A DNA stretch of 64,000 nucleotides from Anaerolineales bacterium (GCA_020634855.1 JACKAU010000002.1:496001-560000); one strand, 5' to 3'. Counted from the stretch's first letter, positions 50,948-58,863 are shown. A program made the numbers and translations. The notes: a model not told the origin generated them from the sequence alone.

Positions 50948-51016
50948 AAAAACTCCTGCTTTACTAATTGACTTAAGTTTCAGGGTAGCTTAGCGCTTCA
51001 AGCCAGCCGTTGAAAC

Positions 51017-51187
51017 TTATTGCAAGCACTTGTTATCACCTTGGCAGCAGCTCACGAATTTATTGGCGTTAGAGTTATTCGGATTTTCTATATAATCTTT
51101 GAAAGCATTTTTGCAATGCTCGCCAGCTTTGAGGCCGGTTTTTACTTTGAGTAAGACGGGTGTTTCACTCGCTCGTTTTGTCATCAT
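51017..51187 (-). CDS. small Cys-rich peptide, KVKTxxKAG family
   Basis: 56 residues from ATG 51187 (AAAGGAT at suitable spacing; an upstream in-frame ATG 51205 precedes the ribosome-binding site). The block LKVKTGLKAG is followed by EHCKNAFKDYIE and ends FVSCCQGDNKCLQ. It aligns end to end with the 16010 and 51232 peptides: EHC, then Ala-Phe/Trp, then FV-x-CC-x-GD-x-KCL are invariant, with a variable Asn/Pro-rich middle. The four Cys could form two disulfides or thioethers. It is downstream of the 51232 gene on the same strand. Confidence 0.8.
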   Translation of the reverse strand: MMTKRASETPVLLKVKTGLKAGEHCKNAFKDYIENPNNSNANKFVSCCQGDNKCLQ

Positions 51188-51231
51188 TATTTGGTATCCT
51201 TTCATTAGTCAAATTTAAAGAAAATGAACTT

Positions 51232-51405
51232 TTATTTCAAACATTTATTATCACCACGACAACAACTAACAAAGGTATATATCTTGCTAGGCTGATGAGG
51301 GTTTTGCTGCAAATCATTCCAGGCGTCCCAACAATGTTCGCCAGCTTTAACACCGGTCTTTAATTTGAGTAGTGATTGCTTTTCGACTATTTGCTTCTTC
51401 GTCAT
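51232..51405 (-). CDS. small Cys-rich peptide, KLKTGVKAG variant
   Basis: 57 residues from ATG 51405, supported by AAAGGATCATAAA. The block reads LKLKTGVKAG; the core starts EHCWDAWNDL and ends FVSCCRGDNKCLK. A longer open frame starts at 51573 but lacks a ribosome-binding site and runs through the decayed peptide copy, so it is rejected. Driven most simply from the SARP box at 51708-51741, with the decayed copy lying between. Confidence 0.8.
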   Translation of the reverse strand: MTKKQIVEKQSLLKLKTGVKAGEHCWDAWNDLQQNPHQPSKIYTFVSCCRGDNKCLK

Positions 51406-51549
51406 TTTATGATCCTTTCTATCTAATTTAATAACTATTTTTAGATATGCTGTTGCACAAGAGCTAGCTCTTTTGCAAAGAGACAACATTCCGGCCACTT
51501 CAGGCCTTGTGCTACTTATCGGCGGCAAGATCGATAAAACCAGATCCTT

Positions 51550-51662
51550 ACCGGCAAATAGATAATTGAGCATCTCGTGGCGAGCCTAAGAGCCACAGTT
51601 CTTGCCGGTTAGGTAGCGATACAGGTTAGCCACTTTGTCCAGGCCACTGGCCTCACTCAGTA
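51550..51662 (-). pseudogene. decayed copy of the CGC-type KVKT peptide
   Basis: The minus strand reads LSEASGLDKVANLYRYLTG, then KNCGS, stop, then ARHEMLNYLFAG. It aligns without gaps to LTQVTGLDKVAQLYTNLTG, KDCGC, Q, SRQEKLNRLFSG of the 16803 peptide. One nonsense codon replaces Gln, one Cys is Ser, and the leader block upstream is unrecognisable. It is the first position after the SARP-box promoter. Confidence 0.75.
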
Positions 51663-51707
51663 CAGCCCTAAATTTTCTTGAAGTTAATCAATGGCCGACT
51701 GCTGCCT

Positions 51708-51741
51708 ATTGTAACAAGGCCGTGTGACATTAGCGTGACAT
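51708..51741 (-). promoter_or_regulatory. SARP-box promoter of the third peptide locus
   Basis: Minus strand: ATGTCAC-GCTA-ATGTCAC (51741-51724), 10 nt, TACAAT (51713-51708). The 18-bp repeat region is identical to that at 18015-18032. Confidence 0.68.
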
Positions 51742-51879
51742 AAAGGCCCCTCTCTTCGTCCCATGAATAGACCGGGACGTTGTCATCGTGGGCCTATGGG
51801 GTAAAAAACCTGACCGCCAAAAAAGAGCCGCTGGCTAGAAGAAGAATAGTCGTGCAAAATTCCTCAGAATATTTTACGT

Positions 51880-52878
51880 TTATGATCCCGCCAAAATCCC
51901 CTCAATCGCGCTGAGTTCGGCCTCTGTGAAAGCCAAGTTATCCAGAGTCGCCACCGCATCTTCGATTTGGCTGACACGGCTGGCCCCGATCAGAGCCGAG
52001 GTCATCCCCGGATGGCGCAGCACCCAAGCAATCGCCAGTTGGGCCATCGTTTGGCCGCGGGCTTCGGCGATCTCGCGCAGTTTTCGCACCTTAGCCAATC
52101 GATCCTGATTAACTTTATCGCCCCAGTGAAGATGGCCCTCGTATTTGGCCGAACGCGACTCGTCCGGAACCCCATCCAGATATTTGTTGGTCAAAATGCC
52201 CTGCGCCAGCGGTGAAAAACAGATACAGCCGATCCCCTCATCGGCCAAGACATCGAGCAGCCCATCTTCAATCCAGCGGTCGAACATATTGTAGCGCGGC
52301 TGGTGAATGAGGCAGGGCGTCCCCAGGTCGCGCAAGATTTGGGCGGCCTGGCGAGTTTGGTCGGGGTCATAGGTGGAGATGCCCACATAAAGTGCTCGAC
52401 CGCTGCGAACAATAAAATCGAGTGCGCCCATGGTTTCTTCCAGCGGGGTACGGGGATCGGGTCGGTGGCTGTAGAAGATATCAAAATAATCCAGCCCGGT
52501 ACGTTTGAGGCTCTGGTCGCAACTGGCAATCAGATACTTGCGCGACCCCCATTCGCCGTACGGGCCGGGCCACATCAGGTAGCCGGCCTTATTGGAGATA
52601 ATCAGTTCGTCTCGGAACGGGGCCAAATCTTGTCTAAAAATCATTCCAAATGTATCTTCGGCCGAACCGGGCGGCGGGCCGTAGTTATTGGCCAAATCGA
52701 AGTGCGTAATGCCCAAATCGAAGGCGCGGCGCAGCATCGCCCGCGACCGCTCCAGGGGATCGACGCCGCCAAAGTTGTACCACATTCCCAGCGAAATCGC
52801 CGGCAACCGCAGCCCGCTGCGACCGGAACGGTTGTAACGCATGGTGTCATAACGAGTATCTGAGGGTAAGTAAGTCAC
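51880..52878 (-). CDS. aldo/keto reductase, YghZ-like
   Basis: 332 residues. An (alpha/beta)8 reductase with LRLPAISLGMWYNFGGVDP, the catalytic-Asp/Tyr region THFDLANNYGPPPGSAE, the Lys in IISNKAGYLMWPG, and His in DIFYSHRPDPRTP. NADPH-binding ends are SPLAQGILTNKYL and ALIGASRVSQIEDA. The GYLMWPGPYGEWGSRKYL segment is typical of the L-glyceraldehyde-3-phosphate reductase (YghZ/GpR) subgroup. The alternative start at residue 13 (MRYNRSG) is possible; ATG 52878 has AAAGGAGACAC upstream. Role: detoxification of reactive aldehydes such as methylglyoxal or L-GAP. Confidence 0.92.
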   Translation of the reverse strand: MTYLPSDTRYDTMRYNRSGRSGLRLPAISLGMWYNFGGVDPLERSRAMLRRAFDLGITHFDLANNYGPPPGSAEDTFGMIFRQDLAPFRDELIISNKAGYLMWPGPYGEWGSRKYLIASCDQSLKRTGLDYFDIFYSHRPDPRTPLEETMGALDFIVRSGRALYVGISTYDPDQTRQAAQILRDLGTPCLIHQPRYNMFDRWIEDGLLDVLADEGIGCICFSPLAQGILTNKYLDGVPDESRSAKYEGHLHWGDKVNQDRLAKVRKLREIAEARGQTMAQLAIAWVLRHPGMTSALIGASRVSQIEDAVATLDNLAFTEAELSAIEGILAGS

Positions 52879-53062
52879 GAGTGTCTCCTTTATAGATTAA
52901 GCAATTATTAATGAAGTGAAGTATAATCCCAGACAATTACCAGCCAAGGCACGGTAACACGCCTGCTTTCTCGGAATATTTATTGGCTTTGTCAGAATCC
53001 GGGAAAGATATTATATACCTTCTCAATAACTTGAAAAAAACAACACCGGATGCGAAAATAAT

Positions 53063-53536
53063 ATGAGCGATCATCAGGCCAATCCCGAAACCCCTTCGGC
53101 TAAAGTAACCTTACAGGAAATAACCGAACAGACAGTGGGGGCCATCTTACGCTTAGAGGTAGCCGATCATCAGAAGAATTTTGTAGCCTCCAATGCCGTC
53201 TCCATTGCCCAGGCGTATTTCTCTAAAAACGCCTGGTTCCGGGCCATCTATGCCGACGAAACGCCGGTCGGGTTTGTTATGCTTTACGTCGATGAAACGA
53301 AACCGGAATATGTCCTCTGGCGCTATATGATCGACCGGCAGCAGCAGGGCAAGGGCTATGGCCGCCAAGCCTTACTGAAGATTATCGAGCATGTCCGTGG
53401 CCTACCGGGTGCGCAGGAGTTCTTTCTCAGCTACGTGCCGGGTGAAGGCAACCCCTTGCCCTTTTATCAAAAGCTGGGCTTTGTCGAAACCGGCGACTGG
53501 GACGAAGGCGAGAAGATAATGAAGCTGACTTTATAA
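53063..53536 (+). CDS. GNAT-family N-acetyltransferase
   Basis: 157 residues. Starts KVTLQEITEQTVGAILRLEV. The acetyl-CoA site is RQQQGKGYGRQALLKIIEHV (Q/RxxGxG/A), preceded by the strand YVLWRYMID and followed by LSYVPGEGNPLPFYQKLGFVETG. Its pattern matches the spermidine/aminoglycoside acetyltransferase branch of small GNATs. Substrate unknown. Confidence 0.9.
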   Translation: MSDHQANPETPSAKVTLQEITEQTVGAILRLEVADHQKNFVASNAVSIAQAYFSKNAWFRAIYADETPVGFVMLYVDETKPEYVLWRYMIDRQQQGKGYGRQALLKIIEHVRGLPGAQEFFLSYVPGEGNPLPFYQKLGFVETGDWDEGEKIMKLTL

Positions 53537-53569
53537 AACCTGTGGCTCAACCATGCGAACGAAAGTGAG

Positions 53570-53633
53570 GGATTAGGAATCTGGAGTCAGGAATTAGTCT
53601 TTACTAAATTCCTGACTCCTACCCCCTAATTCC
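53570..53633. repeat. inverted-repeat element before the CBS gene
   Basis: GGAGTCAGGAATT (53583-53595) and AATTCCTGACTCC (53607-53619) are perfect arms, with outer GGATTAGGAAT/CCCTAATTCC matches. It lies within the 5' region of the cystathionine beta-synthase gene and could fold in its leader or act as a terminator for the GNAT gene. Confidence 0.6.
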
Positions 53634-53653
53634 TGTTTTCAAAGGAGACTTCG

Positions 53654-55045
53654 ATGCAATCCAATAAAATATTAGACTCAATCCTAGAAACGATCGGTAA
53701 CACCCCTCTGATTCGACTCCACAGCGTCACGCGCGGTATTCAAGCCGATTTGCTGGCGAAAGTGGAGTATTTCAACCCCGGCGGCTCGGTTAAAGACCGC
53801 ATCGCCATGGGCATCATCGAAGAGGCCGAACAGAGCGGCCGGCTCAAACCCGGCGGCACCATCGTCGAATCGACCAGCGGCAATACCGGCGTCGGGCTGG
53901 CGATTGTGGCCGCGCTCAAGGGTTACAAAACCATCTTTGTGATGCCCGACAAGATGAGCCAGGAGAAGGTCCAACTGCTGCGGGCTTACGGGGCCAAAGT
54001 CGTCATCACGCCCACCGCCGTCGAGGCGGACGATCCGCGCAGCTATTACTCTGTCGCCCGCAAGCTGGTCGAAGAGACGCCCAACTGTATTCTGGCCAAC
54101 CAATATCACAACCCGGAAAACCCCAAAGCGCACGTCTTAACCACCGGCCCGGAAATTTGGGAGCAAACCGCAGGCAAAATCGATGTCTTTGTGGCCGGCA
54201 TGGGCACAGGCGGCACCATCACCGGCGTGGGGCGTTACCTCAAAGAGAAAAACCCTCACATCCAAATCGTCGGCGTCGATCCCATCGGCTCGATTTTGTA
54301 CGATTTGCATCATGGCAAAACAGACGTGGTGGCCGAGTCGTATAAAATCGAGGGCATTGGGGAAGACATTTTACCCAGCACGTTGGATCTGTCGGTCGTC
54401 GATGAGGTGGTTAAAGTGACCGACCGGGAGAGCTTTCTAATGACGCGCCGGCTGGTTCGCGAGGAAGGCATCTTCTGCGGCGGGTCGTGCGGTTCGGCGG
54501 TGGCCGGGGCGCTGCATTACATCCGCCAGCAAGAACTCGGCTCCGATAAGACGGTGGTCGTCGTTCTGCCCGACTCCGGCTCGCGCTATCTCAGCAAAAT
54601 CTTCGACGATGACTGGATGCGCGAAAACCGCTTCTTGGAAGGCTCGCTGGACGAGGTCCGCACGTTCCACGTGCTGCAAGCCAAAGCCGTGCGCGAAGTC
54701 TACACCGTCAGCCCCACCGACACGATGCAAAATGTCATCGAGCTAATGAAGCGGCTCGACATCTCCCAATTGCCGGTGGCTGAAGACGGCCGTTTGGTCG
54801 GCATGGTCTCTGAAGTCGAACTGCTCAACCACATGCTCTTCTCCACCCACCAGCACAGCCCCGAGGAAACCATCGCCGAAATGATCAGCACCAACGTCAC
54901 CACTATCGACATCGACGCGCCGATGGAAACCCTAATGAGCGTCTTTACCACCGCCCGGGTGGTGGTTGTCTTGGAAAACGAGCAGATCGCCGGGGTCATT
55001 ACCAAAATCGACCTGCTGGACTTTCTGGCGAAGAAAGTTGTCTAA
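53654..55045 (+). CDS. cbs: cystathionine beta-synthase with C-terminal CBS pair
   Basis: 463 residues. A PLP fold-type II domain with NPGGSVKDRIAMGIIEEAE (Schiff-base Lys), STSGNTGVGLAIV and GMGTGGTITGVGRYLKEKNP. Residues about 340-463 are a CBS-domain pair (VSPTDTMQNVIELMKRLDISQLPV and ENEQIAGVITKIDLLDFL), absent from ordinary cysteine synthases. It condenses homocysteine with serine (or O-acetylserine) to cystathionine. ATG follows CAAAGGAGACTTCG. It faces the cystathionine gamma-lyase/synthase gene tail to tail with 3 bp between, so the two encode consecutive steps of transsulfuration. Confidence 0.92.
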   Translation: MQSNKILDSILETIGNTPLIRLHSVTRGIQADLLAKVEYFNPGGSVKDRIAMGIIEEAEQSGRLKPGGTIVESTSGNTGVGLAIVAALKGYKTIFVMPDKMSQEKVQLLRAYGAKVVITPTAVEADDPRSYYSVARKLVEETPNCILANQYHNPENPKAHVLTTGPEIWEQTAGKIDVFVAGMGTGGTITGVGRYLKEKNPHIQIVGVDPIGSILYDLHHGKTDVVAESYKIEGIGEDILPSTLDLSVVDEVVKVTDRESFLMTRRLVREEGIFCGGSCGSAVAGALHYIRQQELGSDKTVVVVLPDSGSRYLSKIFDDDWMRENRFLEGSLDEVRTFHVLQAKAVREVYTVSPTDTMQNVIELMKRLDISQLPVAEDGRLVGMVSEVELLNHMLFSTHQHSPEETIAEMISTNVTTIDIDAPMETLMSVFTTARVVVVLENEQIAGVITKIDLLDFLAKKVV

Positions 55046-55048
55046 ATT

Positions 55049-56194
55049 CTACAGCCCCACCAACGCCCCGGCCAAATCAGCCCGCAAATCATCGATATGC
55101 TCGATGCCGACCGACAGCCGAACTAGACCGGGGTCAACGGCGATGTCGGAATCGGCGGTGGAGGCGTGAGTCATAGCGTGCGGCACCTCGATGAGCGACT
55201 CAACGCCGCCCAGCGACTCGGCCAGGGCGAATAGTTTGGTTCGCTTGACCAATTCGAGCGCAGCCGGCTCGCCGCCGTTAAGAATGATCGAAATCATACC
55301 GCCGAAATCCTTCATTTGACGTTTGGCTAACTCATGTTGCGGATGGTCGGGCAGGCCGGGATAAATCACTCGGGCCACGGCCGGATGGTCGGCCAACCAT
55401 TGAGCCAGGGTTAGCGCGTTGCGGCAGTGACGCTCCATTCGCACGGCCAGCGTCTTGATGCCCCGCAGCACCAGCCAGCAGTCCATCGGCGCCGGCACCG
55501 AGCCGATGGCATTCTGCAAAAACTTCAACTGTTCATAAATCGCCTGATCATTAAGCATGACCGCACCGCCGACCACATCGGAGTGGCCGCCCAGATATTT
55601 GGTGGTGCTATGCAGCACCAAATCTGCGCCAAGAGCCAGCGGATTTTGCAGATACGAACTGGCGAAGGTGTTATCGACCACGACCAACGCCTGCCGAGCG
55701 TGAGCCAGTTCGGACAAGGCGGCGATATCGGCCAGCTTGAGATTGGGATTGGTCGGCGTCTCCAGCCAGACCAGTTTAGTCTCAGCCCGGAGCGCTTGTT
55801 GGAAGGCGTCGAGATCGGTTAAATCGACGAATGAAAAGTTCAGCCCATAATGCTTGAGTACTTTATCGAACATCCGGTACGTGCCGCCGTAAACATCATC
55901 GCCGACGACAATGTGATCGCCGGGTCGCATCAGCCGCATCACGATATCGGTGGCGGCCAGGCCGGAGGCGAAGGCCAGGCCATATTTAGCTCCCTCCAGC
56001 GCCGCCAGATTAGCTTGCAGCGCAGTACGGGTGGGATTGTCGGAGCGGGAATATTCATAACCCCGATTCTGGCCGACTTCGGGCAGAACGTAGGTGGAAG
56101 TTTGGTAGATGGGAGTCATAATCGCCCCGGTCGAAGGGTCCGGTTCCTGACCGGCGTGGATGGCTAATGTTTCAATTCGGTATTGTTCGCTCAT
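55049..56194 (-). CDS. cystathionine gamma-lyase/synthase family PLP enzyme
   Basis: 381 residues from ATG 56194, after AAAGGAAAATTTA (an upstream ATG 56215 is less likely). Fold-type I motifs: ETLAIHAGQEPDPSTGAIM, YEYSRSDNPTRTALQANLAALEGAKYGLAFASGLAA, VVVDNTFASSYLQNPL and LHSTTKYLGGHSDVVGG with the PLP Lys. Gamma-lyase and gamma-synthase cannot be separated by these motifs, but the neighbouring beta-synthase favours the lyase role in reverse transsulfuration, making cysteine from homocysteine. Confidence 0.92.
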   Translation of the reverse strand: MSEQYRIETLAIHAGQEPDPSTGAIMTPIYQTSTYVLPEVGQNRGYEYSRSDNPTRTALQANLAALEGAKYGLAFASGLAATDIVMRLMRPGDHIVVGDDVYGGTYRMFDKVLKHYGLNFSFVDLTDLDAFQQALRAETKLVWLETPTNPNLKLADIAALSELAHARQALVVVDNTFASSYLQNPLALGADLVLHSTTKYLGGHSDVVGGAVMLNDQAIYEQLKFLQNAIGSVPAPMDCWLVLRGIKTLAVRMERHCRNALTLAQWLADHPAVARVIYPGLPDHPQHELAKRQMKDFGGMISIILNGGEPAALELVKRTKLFALAESLGGVESLIEVPHAMTHASTADSDIAVDPGLVRLSVGIEHIDDLRADLAGALVGL

Positions 56195-56218
56195 TAAATT
56201 TTCCTTTGACAGCATTAC

Positions 56219-56317
56219 AAGACCTGTCAGGTTTCCGAAGATATCGTTTGGCGTAAGGTATAACCCAAACGGACTTTATTTACGCCTACCAGTATCTTGT
56301 AAAACCTGACAGGTCTT
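56219..56317. repeat. 99-bp palindromic element, ends AAGACCTGTCAGGTTT
   Basis: Near-perfect 16-17-bp terminal inverted repeats enclose about 65 bp containing TTTGGCGTAAGG. Same end family as the element at 23865-23961. Confidence 0.75.
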
Positions 56318-56461
56318 AATTTTAAGATGTTAAGTAATAATATGGGTTCTTTAAAAACGCAAAAAGGCCAACCGCCATATGGAGGATTGACTTGGTAATT
56401 GTGGAGTATAGATTTTTCTCAGCGGCTGTCAAAGCCGGCGGAGCTTAGAAAAGGAGCGGCG

Positions 56462-56830
56462 TCAGACCACTAAAATCACGTAAGCAATTAAGGCCAAAAC
56501 CAGGATATGAAACGTCTGGTCCACCATAATCCGCATAATCGAGATGTTACTCTGTTTGAAGGTTTGGATCCAATATTCCACAATTCTCGTTGAGTCGATA
56601 ATCCAATGAGTAAAGAAGATGATCCCGCCCACAATCAGGTAAATGCCTAAACCAACCGTGTCTTGCGGCGACAGCCACAAAAAAGCCACAACAGCGAGCG
56701 TATAAATGGTGTAATGAACCAAGCCTGCCGTTGTAAAAAAACCCCGCTTCTTGCCCTGGGCCATCCAATCATTTTGTAACAACCAATCGCCCACCAAATG
56801 ACCGATCACTAACCAATTAAATGTATCCAT
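56462..56830 (-). CDS. DUF3307-family membrane protein
   Basis: 122 residues, four membrane helices. The opening WLVIGHLVGDWLLQNDWMAQGK and the motif FFTHWIIDSTRIVEYWIQ, followed by MVDQTFHILVLALIAYVILV, are the hallmarks of DUF3307 (conserved His/Asp within helices). The function of the family is unknown. An intramembrane metal site formed by the His/Asp residues is a plausible inference. Upstream region has AACCACC/TTCAGGTGG near the start. Confidence 0.85.
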   Translation of the reverse strand: MDTFNWLVIGHLVGDWLLQNDWMAQGKKRGFFTTAGLVHYTIYTLAVVAFLWLSPQDTVGLGIYLIVGGIIFFTHWIIDSTRIVEYWIQTFKQSNISIMRIMVDQTFHILVLALIAYVILVV

Positions 56831-56885
56831 AGAGAACCACCTGAACAGGATATTTTAGATTTTTGAACATTGTCAACCTCCTTAT

Positions 56886-57074
56886 TCACTCATCATTCTT
56901 TTCAGAGTCGGTCTTTATCGCGCTCTGAAGGTGCCAGCCAAGACAGGCCGGACAGTGCCACCAGGTTACAGGCTCAAAGCCAACCCAAACATCGACGCGT
57001 TTCAGGGCCGCCACAATTTGACCGGTAGTGGGACAGCAAAGCGATTTCTGGGGCTGTTCCTTTTGGTCATCCAT
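56886..57074 (-). CDS. small zinc-ribbon-like protein
   Basis: 62 residues with two Cys pairs, SLCCPTTGQ and WWHCPACLGWH, 30 residues apart, the usual spacing of a treble-clef or zinc ribbon. The rest is charged (DDQKEQPQKS at the start, DSEKNDE at the end). It lies 55 bp upstream of the DUF3307 gene on the same strand and could be co-transcribed. The start at ATG 57074 has only a weak CCTCCCC-distant context, so a downstream start is possible. No family assigned. Confidence 0.6.
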   Translation of the reverse strand: MDDQKEQPQKSLCCPTTGQIVAALKRVDVWVGFEPVTWWHCPACLGWHLQSAIKTDSEKNDE

Positions 57075-57158
57075 TGGGGAGGCGCTTTCAAATTTTTATC
57101 TACATTACGTGGGGAATAATCAATTCCTATTAAACGTCGTTAATGTTACAACTTCGCC

Positions 57159-57491
57159 CTAGCAGTAAATCAAATCGTCCTTAATAATAAAGAGTTGGTC
57201 AAACTGCATAATCCTAAACAGACGCCGCATATGCGCGCTGGGATTGTACAAGATTACCTCAATATCTTTTTTGACTAATTCTTTCTTAGCTTCCAGTAAT
57301 AAACGCAACCCGCAGGAATCGATAATAACGGCCTCGCTCAAATCTATCGTTAATGATGTCGCCTCAGCCTGCGCCAGCTTTTCCGACAGCTCCGTAAATT
57401 GAAGCAACCTCGGCACTCTGGCATCAATAGTCCCAATCAACTTCAAAATCCAGGTATCGTCATCCAAAATCAGTTTGGTCATAAAGTTCAT
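57159..57491 (-). CDS. STAS-domain anti-sigma-factor antagonist
   Basis: 110 residues from ATG 57491 (GAGGAGAGG upstream; an extended frame to 57557 overlaps this site). SpoIIAA-type STAS fold: WILKLIGTIDARVPRLLQF, SLTIDLSEAVIIDSCGLRLLLEAKKEL with the phosphorylatable Ser, and RRLFRIMQFDQLFII. Such proteins bind anti-sigma kinases and are reset by PP2C phosphatases. No kinase or sigma factor gene is adjacent. Confidence 0.85.
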   Translation of the reverse strand: MNFMTKLILDDDTWILKLIGTIDARVPRLLQFTELSEKLAQAEATSLTIDLSEAVIIDSCGLRLLLEAKKELVKKDIEVILYNPSAHMRRLFRIMQFDQLFIIKDDLIYC

Positions 57492-57788
57492 AATCGGTAT
57501 GGTCCTCTCCTCAGGTAATGTAATGCTACCCAGCCGCAATTCTTGGTTACACCTCATTCAACCTCTCCCTGGTATCTTCGAAAAATTGATAATTCTTTCC
57601 GGTTGATGTTATACTACGTAGTCAAACGTATGGCCTAATTCTCTAACTTTTGCCAGAACTTTGATAGTAATTTGTCACTCTCTCGCTGGTAGTTTCATTA
57701 TATAATATACCTAGACTGTTTGTCTGTGTCCCAGCGCACAACAATCGTGTGCTTTAAACCATAGATAAATGGTTAAGAGTAGGTTAAA

Positions 57789-58544
57789 ATGAGTCCAAAC
57801 AGAATAAGTTCCCGCAAGAATAAGCCTGACCAACAAATCGCCTTTCTCAAACAAACACCCCTCTTTGCCGACCTTACCACCAGTGCATTGCAAACTCTAC
57901 TCACCGATTTCACCTCTCGTATCTACCGCCGTGACGAGTTGATCTTTCGCCAGGGCGATAAAAGCCACGAGGTCTATCTTGTTCAAAAAGGGAAGCTACG
58001 TGTTTACAAAGTTAGCCCTTCGGGGGGGGAAACATCCATTAATATCTTTTTCCCGACTGACGTTGTAGGAGAGTTTGCTGCTGTCGATGACCAACCGCGA
58101 TCGGCTTCGGCCAAAGCGATCGGCGTCTGCCACCTGCTGGTGATGTCGCAAGCCAATTTTTTGCATCACCTGCGGACGATGCCGGACCTGGCCTTATCCC
58201 TGGCCCGGCTGTTGACCAACAAACTGCGCTGGACGGCAGCCTATGCCGAAACCATTGCTCAGTACGACGCGGCCGGTCGGCTGCTGCATATTTTGCTCTC
58301 CTACAACGAGCAGTTCGGGGAAATTCTGGAACCCGGTAAACGGTATGTGCTTAATCTGGCGCTCAACCAAACCGACCTGGCCTCCTTGATCGGTTCGCGG
58401 CGAGAGTGGGTCAACCGGCTGTTGCAAGATTGGCGTAAACGTGGCCTGATTGAATTCGATGCCGGTAAAATCATCATCCTCGACCTGCCTCGCGTGGAAG
58501 CGGAGCGCGACAGCCGTATCGAGGCCAATGTGGTCCGATGGTAG
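57789..58544 (+). CDS. Crp/Fnr-family transcriptional regulator
   Basis: 251 residues. Cyclic-nucleotide-binding-like domain (FRQGDKSHEVYLVQKGKLRVYK, FFPTDVVGEFAAVDDQPRSASAKA) and a C-terminal winged helix (LALNQTDLASLIGSRREWVNRLLQDWRKRGLIEFDAGKIIILD). There is no N-terminal Cys cluster, so not an oxygen-sensing Fe-S Fnr. The effector pocket Arg-Ser pair resembles PRSASA of cAMP-type sites. It is the first gene before the YcaO cluster on the same strand, with a 61-bp gap, so it may control that cluster. Confidence 0.9.
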   Translation: MSPNRISSRKNKPDQQIAFLKQTPLFADLTTSALQTLLTDFTSRIYRRDELIFRQGDKSHEVYLVQKGKLRVYKVSPSGGETSINIFFPTDVVGEFAAVDDQPRSASAKAIGVCHLLVMSQANFLHHLRTMPDLALSLARLLTNKLRWTAAYAETIAQYDAAGRLLHILLSYNEQFGEILEPGKRYVLNLALNQTDLASLIGSRREWVNRLLQDWRKRGLIEFDAGKIIILDLPRVEAERDSRIEANVVRW

Positions 58545-58605
58545 TCCAACGCTGTCAGCTTTAAATAAATATTAGGTAACTGTTTTAGCCAAGAGGAGAT
58601 CCATC

Positions 58606-58857
58606 ATGTCTGAATATTTGCAGCTTGAAAACCGTTTATTAAAGTTAGAACTGCGGGTGGTTGAGTTAGAAAAACAACTGGCGCAACAACGCGGCTCAAC
58701 CAACGGGGCTACATCCTCGGTGTCTGGCTCGTCATCCTCCAACATCGTGTCCCCCAGCATCGACTTGCCCGACGGGGTGACCCCGCCATCGGATGAGCAG
58801 GTGCGCAACTATCAAAAAGTGCGCGATTTTATCGATTTACTGGCCGCCTGCCGCTAA
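58606..58857 (+). CDS. 83-residue coiled-coil protein preceding the YcaO gene
   Basis: ATG 58606 after AAGAGGAGATCC. The N-terminal half is a heptad coiled-coil (EYLQLENRLLKLELRVVELEKQLAQQ), the middle is Ser/Gly-rich, and the end is NYQKVRDFIDLLAACR with a single Cys. Six bases separate it from the YcaO gene, so they are co-expressed. It does not look like a classic azole precursor (no Cys/Ser/Thr-rich tail), but the Ser-rich stretch (about residues 36-50) could be a substrate. More likely a small scaffold or partner of the YcaO protein. Confidence 0.75.
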   Translation: MSEYLQLENRLLKLELRVVELEKQLAQQRGSTNGATSSVSGSSSSNIVSPSIDLPDGVTPPSDEQVRNYQKVRDFIDLLAACR

Positions 58858-58863
58858 GGTCCG

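Noticed and set aside
51406..51573. N-terminal extension of the 51232 peptide to a 113-residue protein
   Set aside because: The extension is translated from the decayed neighbour copy, and the ribosome-binding site lies right before ATG 51405.
53540..53653. SAM riboswitch upstream of the cystathionine beta-synthase gene
   Set aside because: Only a simple inverted repeat is present; none of the conserved SAM-riboswitch junction sequences could be seen.
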